Source: Acidobacteriaceae bacterium (GTDB lineage Bacteria > Acidobacteriota > Terriglobia > Terriglobales > Acidobacteriaceae). From it: a DNA stretch of 64,000 nt. The number at the start of each line of letters is the position of its first letter. Position 1 is the first letter of the stretch. Location of the stretch: NCBI GenBank assembly GCA_027449965.1, contig DAIDKP010000003.1, forward strand, positions 1-64,000, written 5' to 3'. Positions 58,263 to 64,000 of the stretch are shown here, piece after piece. Made by a program: the position numbers and the translations under genes. Under the pieces are notes generated by a model that worked only from the letters and a program-made list of their open reading frames with translations, made no database searches and was not told the origin of the DNA.

Positions 58263-59123
58263 CTAAGCGATCTCCGAGGATGCCGCGCGGATTACGTCGG
58301 CAGGAAGCACAAGATTCATGGATCCGGAGCGATAGCCCTCGGTATCGAGTGTGACAAATGCGAAGCCGCAGTTTCGGACCTCGCGCGTGATCTGGTCAAG
58401 CGTCGAAAGCGCGAGCGCGCGGGGCATCTCTTCGCGAGCAATCTCGATGCGCGCCAGCGAGCCGTGATGACGGACGCGCACACGCAGGAAACCAAGCTGG
58501 TGCAGCGCAGCCTCGGCCTGCTCGACCTGCGCCAGCGCTTCGGCTGTGACGGGACGGCCGTATTCGATGCGCGAAGCCAGACAGGCCGCAGCAGGCTTGT
58601 TCCAGAGGCTCAGCCCGGCTGTTTGAGCCAGCGCGCGAATCTCGGCCTTGGTGAGTCCAGCCTCTGCCAGAGGCGCGTGTGCGCGATGGAGCGCTGCGGC
58701 CTGCTGGCCGGGACGAAACTCACCGCGGTCATCCAGATTCATGCCGTAGGCCAGGTGGGGATAACCGATCTGCAAACGCAGAGTTTCCATCTGCGTAAAC
58801 AGCTCCTCTTTGCAGTGGAAGCATCGCTGAGCATCGTTGCGCACATAGTCCGGATTGGAGAGTTCGCCGGTGCGGATGACACGAACCGGAATCCCATGCA
58901 CACGGACAAAATCAAGAGCCGCAGCCAGCTCGGCACGAGGCAGCGAAGAGGAATCGGCCAGGACGGCCAACATGCGGTTGCCCAGCACCTGATGCGCGGC
59001 CCAGGCAAGAAAGGCAGAATCGGCTCCGCCGGAGTAGGCCACGAGCAGTCCATCCAGCTCAGCCAGAATCCGCATGAGCGCGTCGCGTTTGGTCTCCAGC
59101 TCCACATATTCATCGTACTGCAC
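58263..59123 (-). CDS. larE: ATP-dependent sulfur transferase LarE
   Basis: About 286 residues. LarE adenylates carboxylated nicotinate mononucleotide and adds sulfur to form the pincer ligand. PP-loop 'AYSGGADSAFLAW' (SGGADS 31-36) and Cys181 in 'PAAACLASRI', at the position of the sacrificial sulfur-donor Cys of L. plantarum LarE (one Cys, so probably the sacrificial type rather than the [4Fe-4S] three-Cys type). A further CxxC pair 'CFHC' lies at 101-104. Start uncertain: GTG at 59123 or 59105; longer frames extend into the promoter of the divergent gene. First gene of the lar operon. Confidence 0.9.
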   Translation of the reverse strand: MQYDEYVELETKRDALMRILAELDGLLVAYSGGADSAFLAWAAHQVLGNRMLAVLADSSSLPRAELAAALDFVRVHGIPVRVIRTGELSNPDYVRNDAQRCFHCKEELFTQMETLRLQIGYPHLAYGMNLDDRGEFRPGQQAAALHRAHAPLAEAGLTKAEIRALAQTAGLSLWNKPAAACLASRIEYGRPVTAEALAQVEQAEAALHQLGFLRVRVRHHGSLARIEIAREEMPRALALSTLDQITREVRNCGFAFVTLDTEGYRSGSMNLVLPADVIRAASSEIA

Positions 59124-59274
59124 GGCTGACTGCGGGTGGGGTGTGCGGCGGGGATCGACGAGCGCTGTGCGAGGAAGGAAAAATCTGGTCAAGCGCTGTC
59201 GAAAACGCTTACAATGATCCCGCAAAATAGCTGGCAACGTTTCCTGTTGCGAGCCGAAAGATGAGGTCCATCCC

Positions 59275-60918
59275 ATGCCACGTCTCTTTCAACACTGCCG
59301 TATTTGCTCCCTGGCTTCCGTCGTGTTGCCGCTGGCAAGCCTGCTCTCTGTGGGCTGCGGTGCGATGCTTGCGCAAAGCACAGCCAACGTTCCGGCGCCG
59401 CAGATCCTTCATCGAGATGGCCACTATGCCCTGCTTGTGGATGGCAAGCCGTTTCTGGTGCTGGGCGGCCAGATCAACAACTCCAGCGCATGGCCTGCGA
59501 CGATGCCGGATGTGTGGCCATTGATGGCTGCGATCCACGCGAATACGGTGGAAGCCCCGATCTATTGGGAGCAGATGGAGCCGAGGCCGGGAGTCTTCGA
59601 CTTCAGCAGCGTCGATATGCTGGTGAATCAGGCGCGTGCACATCAGATGCATCTGGTGCTGCTGTGGTTTGGCACCTGGAAGAACGGGGAAGACCACTAC
59701 GTGCCGGAGTGGGTGAAGACTGACACGGCGAAATATCCTCGCGTGATCGACGAGCGAGGTGAGCCGGTGCAGGTGCTCACGGCCAACTCGACCAGCAATC
59801 TGAATGCGGATCGCACGGCGTTTGTGGCGCTGATGCATCACCTGGCGCAGACGGACAGTGCGGAGCACACGGTGCTGATGATGCAGGTGGAGAATGAATC
59901 CGGCTCCATTGGCGCGGTGCGCGACCACTCGCCGGAGGCCGAGAAAGAGTTTGCCGGGCCGGTTCCGCAGAGCGTGCTGGAGGCGATGCACAAATCGCCG
60001 GGCACCTGGCGGGAGGTCTTTGGCTTTGACGCTGACCAGTATTTTCAGGCTTACTCCGTTGCCCGCTACATCAACGCCATCGCTGCGGCGGGCAAGAAGG
60101 AGTTTGATATTCCCTACTACTGCAATGTCTGGCTTCAGTATCCGAGAGGCTATCAGATACGCGGTCACCTGCTGCCCGGATACGACTTTCCCAGCGGGGG
60201 TCCGGTGCAGTCGAATATCGCGATCTGGAAAGCTGTTGCCCCGTCCATCGATGTGCTTGGGCCTGATCTCTACAGCGCGGATCGCGGCTTTGAGCGCGAG
60301 GTGATGGAGACCTATCGCCGCGCCGACAACCCGCTGTGGATTCCGGAGACAGGCACCGGAGACAATTTCAGCGCGGAGTTCTACTATGCCCTTGATCGCG
60401 GAGCGATTGGTTTTTCTCCGTTTGGCACGGATCAGACGGGATGGACCTTCAAGGCGGGGGATTATCCCCATGCTCTGGCGGAGAACTATGCGCTGATCGG
60501 ACCGATTGATCGTGTGGTAGCGCAGCTCAATCTGGAGGGCAAAGTGCGAACCGCTGTCGAGGAGGCAGGCACGACCGAGGAGACGCTGCACTTTGGCAAG
60601 TGGACCGCGTTCATCGGCTTTGGCGCGCGGCAGCCGGACGGCGAGGCCCATGCACCGGGCACGCCCCATCACGACGGAGATGCGCTGGTGGCGCAGATTG
60701 GCCCCAACGATTTTCTGGTGACCGGAACCAACTGTCGCGTGACCTTTCTGCTGGCCGCTGGCCAGACAGGAAAGATGCAGATTTTGCGCGCGGAGCAGGG
60801 TAGCTACGATGGCACTGCGTGGAAGCCGCAGCGCATTTTGAATGGCGATCAGACCGATCGTGGAGTGAACTTCCGGTCGGATGTGCAGTATGTGCAGGTG
60901 CACCTGGGCACCTACTGA
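59275..60918 (+). CDS. Secreted GH35-like beta-galactosidase with DUF5597 domain
   Basis: 547 residues with a signal peptide (cleavage after 'AMLA'), so the enzyme acts outside the cytoplasm. A TIM barrel starts 'LVDGKPFLVLGGQINNSSAW' and has 'EAPIYWEQMEPRPGVFDF', acid/base Glu in 'MMQVENESGS', and nucleophile Glu in 'PLWIPETGTG'. This is the GH35/GH42-like group with a C-terminal DUF5597 sandwich, known from beta-galactosidases and related exo-galactan or arabinan enzymes. It may feed galactose to the galK locus, though it is 15 kb away. Divergent from larE. Confidence 0.85.
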   Translation: MPRLFQHCRICSLASVVLPLASLLSVGCGAMLAQSTANVPAPQILHRDGHYALLVDGKPFLVLGGQINNSSAWPATMPDVWPLMAAIHANTVEAPIYWEQMEPRPGVFDFSSVDMLVNQARAHQMHLVLLWFGTWKNGEDHYVPEWVKTDTAKYPRVIDERGEPVQVLTANSTSNLNADRTAFVALMHHLAQTDSAEHTVLMMQVENESGSIGAVRDHSPEAEKEFAGPVPQSVLEAMHKSPGTWREVFGFDADQYFQAYSVARYINAIAAAGKKEFDIPYYCNVWLQYPRGYQIRGHLLPGYDFPSGGPVQSNIAIWKAVAPSIDVLGPDLYSADRGFEREVMETYRRADNPLWIPETGTGDNFSAEFYYALDRGAIGFSPFGTDQTGWTFKAGDYPHALAENYALIGPIDRVVAQLNLEGKVRTAVEEAGTTEETLHFGKWTAFIGFGARQPDGEAHAPGTPHHDGDALVAQIGPNDFLVTGTNCRVTFLLAAGQTGKMQILRAEQGSYDGTAWKPQRILNGDQTDRGVNFRSDVQYVQVHLGTY

Positions 60919-60987
60919 AAAACCGATTCCACTCCGGGATGCCGGTTGCAGAAGGCAGCCGTCCGGTACGGGGAATTGATCACCGGG

Positions 60988-62199
60988 CTATGCAAGCTGG
61001 GCCAGCATCTGATGCATGGTCATGGGCGCGCCGGCGACGGTGTTGCGAGGCACGGCGGGGCCGATCAGAATGGCTTGCTGGTGCGCCTGGCTCCACGCCA
61101 GGAATGCGCTTTGTTCGGCTCCAGCCAAACGCTGCTGGTCGATCCAGGCATAGAATGCCCCCATATCCGCATCCACCAGAGAGCCACCGGGATCAGTGGC
61201 GTTTCCCTGAGTCTTGCCCGAGAGCATCTCGTTCATATTCAGACTGTGCTGGCGTGGCGCAAAACGCATGACCAGAGTCAGCGGCTGCGCTCTTCGCAGC
61301 GCTTCCCGCGCCGCCCATTGCACGAAGGTTGTGCTGAAGATCTGCGTGCCGGAGCCTTCCGTGAGCACATCAAGCTGGAAGCGACGAAAGGCCTCGTCGC
61401 CGGAGGTTGCAGGCCAGTGCAGCGACTGCGGCGTGATCTGTGCCATGGTGGTGCGCAACTGCTCCGGACCACTGTTGGCGGTGGTAAGCATGGCGCTGAT
61501 CCGTTCGAGGAGTTGCTCGCGGACCGAAGCGAGTGCGAGATAGGAGGTGGTGGCCAGATGAGCCGCCAGCGAAGAGTCCGCCTCACCGCCATCGATGTAG
61601 AGATGGCCTGCGGTTGCCGGGTGGCTCTGAGCGCGCTTTTGCGCAAGAGCCGCCAACGTGGACCAGCCATCGTCGCCGGTGACCTGCGGAACAAGGACGC
61701 CGTGCGAACGGAGCTTGCGAAAGAGCGGATATCCATCCAGTTTGAGATCGGCTCCCAACACGACAACGGTGAGTCGCGGCACCGCCGGCTGCGGCTCTGG
61801 ATGCGCCTGGCGCCACGCGCTGGCATAGAGCTTTGCGCTTTGTCGAAAGCCGTCAATCTGATGCGTGGACCAGAGTGCCGCGGTCAGAGCGTCGAGAAAC
61901 TGCTGGGGCTGCGCCACCCACGGGATGCGCCGGGCAGACTCCGGCAGTTGGACCGCTGCAAAGCCTCGCAGCAGAGTTTCCCGCTGCGAGAGCGGGAGCG
62001 ATGACAAAAAGGAAAACTGATCTTCGATAGCCTGCTGCTCGGGTGGAAAACGCCAGTCGAAATCACGCGCCTCACGCAGCAGAAGAGCCGCAAAGACGAG
62101 CGGAAGCGTCTGAAGCAGAGGAAGCTGGCTGACCGCGAGGGAACGCGCCTGGGCTGGGTAACTGGCAAAGTCTTCCGGTCTGAGCTGCGCAGGGGTCAT
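60988..62199 (-). CDS. Hypothetical protein, third gene of a coupled operon
   Basis: 403-residue protein with no recognised family and no signal peptide. Helical N-terminal half ('PLLQTLPLVFAALLLREA'), then a 'LTVVVLGADLKLDGYPLFRKL' stretch and Ser/Thr/Gln-rich C-terminus. Its ATG overlaps the stop of the phosphatase-fold gene by four bases, and that gene likewise overlaps the TPR gene, so the three are made together. It may be a cytoplasmic partner or maturation factor for the exported protein. Low repeat content; not obviously an enzyme. Confidence 0.55.
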   Translation of the reverse strand: MTPAQLRPEDFASYPAQARSLAVSQLPLLQTLPLVFAALLLREARDFDWRFPPEQQAIEDQFSFLSSLPLSQRETLLRGFAAVQLPESARRIPWVAQPQQFLDALTAALWSTHQIDGFRQSAKLYASAWRQAHPEPQPAVPRLTVVVLGADLKLDGYPLFRKLRSHGVLVPQVTGDDGWSTLAALAQKRAQSHPATAGHLYIDGGEADSSLAAHLATTSYLALASVREQLLERISAMLTTANSGPEQLRTTMAQITPQSLHWPATSGDEAFRRFQLDVLTEGSGTQIFSTTFVQWAAREALRRAQPLTLVMRFAPRQHSLNMNEMLSGKTQGNATDPGGSLVDADMGAFYAWIDQQRLAGAEQSAFLAWSQAHQQAILIGPAVPRNTVAGAPMTMHQMLAQLA

Positions 62200-63365
62200 C
62201 CGAGCACCTCAGTCAGTGCGCGCCCCTGAGCCAGCGGCGTCGTAAAGCCCATGAGCGCTCCGATGGTTGGCACCAGATCGGTTGACTGCACGGGACGATC
62301 GATCATTGCTCCCTGACGAATGCCCGGGCCAAGCGCCATCATCCAGGTCGTTCGCGAAAGTGCATCGCCGGTGCGGTGATGCTGAAATCCGTTGCCGCCG
62401 GAGTCAAAGTCGGAGTCGCGGCCAAAATCCGGCAGCACCAGCATCGTCGTTCGTCCGGCATACTCCGGTTCCGTCTGAATGATCTTCCAAATCTCCGCGC
62501 ACAGACGGTCGGAACGGCGAATGCCATCCACATACAGCGAATAGGCGCCGGAATGCGCCACGTCCATATCGTGCAGTGTGATCCACAGCAGGCTTGGGGA
62601 AAGCTGCCGCATGAGCTGATGCGCAACGTAAACAGACAGCTCGTCGGCGCTGCTGAGGCTGAGCGCGTGGCCGGTGAATTCGTTGACGGAAAGCCTGAGG
62701 ATGGAATCAAGCTGGGTCAGCTCAAACTGGCCGCCGTGCAAGTCGGGGGTGTAATAGGGATCCTCGTAGTTGTCTCGGAGGAGATGCGTGAAGTCGCTTT
62801 GCCGGTGTTGCGGCATGGCCGCTGCGAGCAGATGTTTGGGCAGGATGACTCCAGCGCCGAGACCCGGCCCATAACCGCGCGCATCGCTCTCACCGATACG
62901 GTTGAATCCGTTGCTGGGAGCAACGACCCAGGCATCCGTGGCGGGGCGATGGAGCGCTTTGCGATAGTACTCGAAGACAGTTGGATTTGCCGGCGGAGTG
63001 GCGGCAAAGTTGTCAAAGGTTTCATAGGCTCCTGTGGCGAGGCTGGCGGTTGCCACATAGTGCCCCAGAATGCCACGGTTGACTACCTGACTGTAGAAGG
63101 CGGCCTGAGGCAAGAGCGTGCTGATCAGATGCGGGATATTCTCCTGACCATCGGGAGCAAAGGTTTCCTCATCGCGAGCGCCGCCGCCAAAGGTGACGAC
63201 CACCACCCTGCGCCCACGCGGACGAGTTGCGGCGCGCAGTGGCCCAAAACTCAGCAGCGGCGCGCTGGCTCCCATCAGCCCGGCGGCGCGCAAAAAATCA
63301 CGGCGACGGAATGCAACCTGTTGTGCCGCGGCGCGAAAACCGGCGTGTTGCATGACGGCACTCAT
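62196..63365 (-). CDS. Tat-exported alkaline-phosphatase-fold protein
   Basis: 389 residues with a twin-arginine signal (RRRDFLRAAGLMGASAPLL). The mature part looks like the alkaline-phosphatase/sulfatase/DUF1501 superfamily: 'VVVVTFGGGARDEET' opening strand, metal-site-like 'TLHDMDVAHSGAYSLYVDGIRRSD', 'LVLPDFGRDSDFD' and a C-terminal 'DLVPTIGALMGF'. The usual metal Asp after the first strand is not clearly placed (GGG occurs there), so catalysis is uncertain. Coupled by ATGA overlaps to the genes on both sides. Confidence 0.7.
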   Translation of the reverse strand: MSAVMQHAGFRAAAQQVAFRRRDFLRAAGLMGASAPLLSFGPLRAATRPRGRRVVVVTFGGGARDEETFAPDGQENIPHLISTLLPQAAFYSQVVNRGILGHYVATASLATGAYETFDNFAATPPANPTVFEYYRKALHRPATDAWVVAPSNGFNRIGESDARGYGPGLGAGVILPKHLLAAAMPQHRQSDFTHLLRDNYEDPYYTPDLHGGQFELTQLDSILRLSVNEFTGHALSLSSADELSVYVAHQLMRQLSPSLLWITLHDMDVAHSGAYSLYVDGIRRSDRLCAEIWKIIQTEPEYAGRTTMLVLPDFGRDSDFDSGGNGFQHHRTGDALSRTTWMMALGPGIRQGAMIDRPVQSTDLVPTIGALMGFTTPLAQGRALTEVLG

Positions 63366-64000
63366 TGCATCTTCACCAGAAATGTGGTGACCGAGCGCAG
63401 GCGGTTTTCCACCTCGGCACGATCCGCTTTGCTGTACTTCAGCTCCAGGGCAATCTCCTGCTGCGCCTGCTGCTTGTTGCCGCTGTGATTGTAGGCCAGA
63501 GCGAGCCGATAATGTGCCGTCGCGTAATCCGGTTTCAACTGAATGGCCGTCTCCAGCGGCGAAATACTATCTTTCCACTGATTCTCCAACTGCAGCAGCA
63601 AGCCCATGGCAAACTGAGCCTGGGCCATGCGCGGGTTGGCGTGCAAGGCATTCATCAGCAGTGTGCGAGCGGTCTGCAACTGCTGCTGGCCTTGCGGCTG
63701 ATGCAGAATGCTGGTGGCGGCGTACGTGGCAATGACGGCGTTATCCGGGTGACGCTGAGCGAAGCTCACCAGGGAAGCACACTCCGGTCGTATCCCCTCC
63801 GTGAGCACCGTGCAATCGCGACCCAGTAACTCGGCATAGAGTGCGTTATCGGGCGACTTTTGCAGCAGGCTGGCAAAGATGGGAATGGCTTTGTCGTAGT
63901 AACTGCCGCCATAGTATGCAACACCCAGACCCACCTGCATCCGCGTGCTTTGCGGAAAGCTTTCGACTCCGGCCTGAAACTCCTTGATCGCCGGATCGAA
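63362..64000 (-). CDS. TPR-repeat protein (5' end outside window)
   Basis: At least 212 residues; the frame stays open to the right edge and continues TPR-like sequence ('FDPAIKEFQAGVESFPQSTR'), so the start is beyond the window. Repeats include 'YYDKAIPIFASLLQKSPDNAL' and 'ATAHYRLALAYNHSGNKQQA'. The stop overlaps the start of the Tat-exported phosphatase-fold protein by ATGA. TPR proteins act as assembly or scaffold proteins, so it probably works with the exported partner. Confidence 0.75.
   Translation of the reverse strand, partial: FDPAIKEFQAGVESFPQSTRMQVGLGVAYYGGSYYDKAIPIFASLLQKSPDNALYAELLGRDCTVLTEGIRPECASLVSFAQRHPDNAVIATYAATSILHQPQGQQQLQTARTLLMNALHANPRMAQAQFAMGLLLQLENQWKDSISPLETAIQLKPDYATAHYRLALAYNHSGNKQQAQQEIALELKYSKADRAEVENRLRSVTTFLVKMQ

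Overview
The window looks like chromosome from a Gram-negative, GC-rich soil bacterium, most likely an acidobacterium (Terriglobales/Acidobacteriaceae type). The evidence is TolC/HlyD export genes, lipoproteins, a DUF5715 protein, a membrane-anchored winged-helix/TPR regulator, an isoquinoline-1-oxidoreductase-type molybdoenzyme, and dense ATGA/GTGA-coupled operons. The assignment is inferred from gene content; no marker gene was compared.

Left edge to about 6.45 kb is accessory DNA that is visibly AT-richer than the rest. It holds a HipA-type kinase cut by the window edge, an NTF2-like/alpha-beta hydrolase pair, a cyclic-nucleotide-domain/thioredoxin-reductase-like flavoprotein whose 5' end seems to have been replaced, an orphan ORF, and a tyrosine recombinase beside the 3' end of a tRNA-Leu(UAA). 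This is the usual arrangement of an island integrated at a tRNA gene.

6.5-26 kb is core-like chromosome: a purine permease, two lipoproteins, folD-coaE, an HtrA protease, a SRPBCC/ArsR pair with a frameshifted ArsR, a cystathionine gamma-synthase-type enzyme, tsaE-nnr, an HlyD/TolC pair, a sigma-like protein divergent from polyphosphate kinase, and a large wHTH-TPR membrane protein.

26.7-37 kb holds redox genes. There is a very long single-chain pyruvate:ferredoxin oxidoreductase with a strong terminator, then a DoxX protein, an unrecognised 178-residue protein with an ideal ribosome binding site and a terminator hairpin in its leader, and an iorA-iorB pair divergent from an AraC-family regulator.

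37-56 kb holds a cell-wall amidase, a glycosyltransferase, a cold-shock protein, a PLP decarboxylase/aldose-epimerase/galactokinase cluster, glucan phosphorylase, ruvB, a polytopic membrane protein, gyrA, DUF5715 and DUF2071 proteins, and a double-length ThyX-like protein that carries parts of the ThyX signature in different halves.

56-64 kb holds larE-larC-larB for the nickel-pincer nucleotide cofactor, with a striking His-rich tract in LarC and no larA in view. A GH35-like beta-galactosidase follows, then a tightly coupled three-gene operon (TPR protein, Tat-exported alkaline-phosphatase-fold protein, unrecognised 403-residue protein) that runs off the right edge.

The best candidates for new biology are the tandem ThyX, the lar operon without LarA, the right-edge coupled operon, the oversized oxidoreductase, and the leader-attenuated 178-residue protein. 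I saw no CRISPR array, rRNA or insertion sequence.
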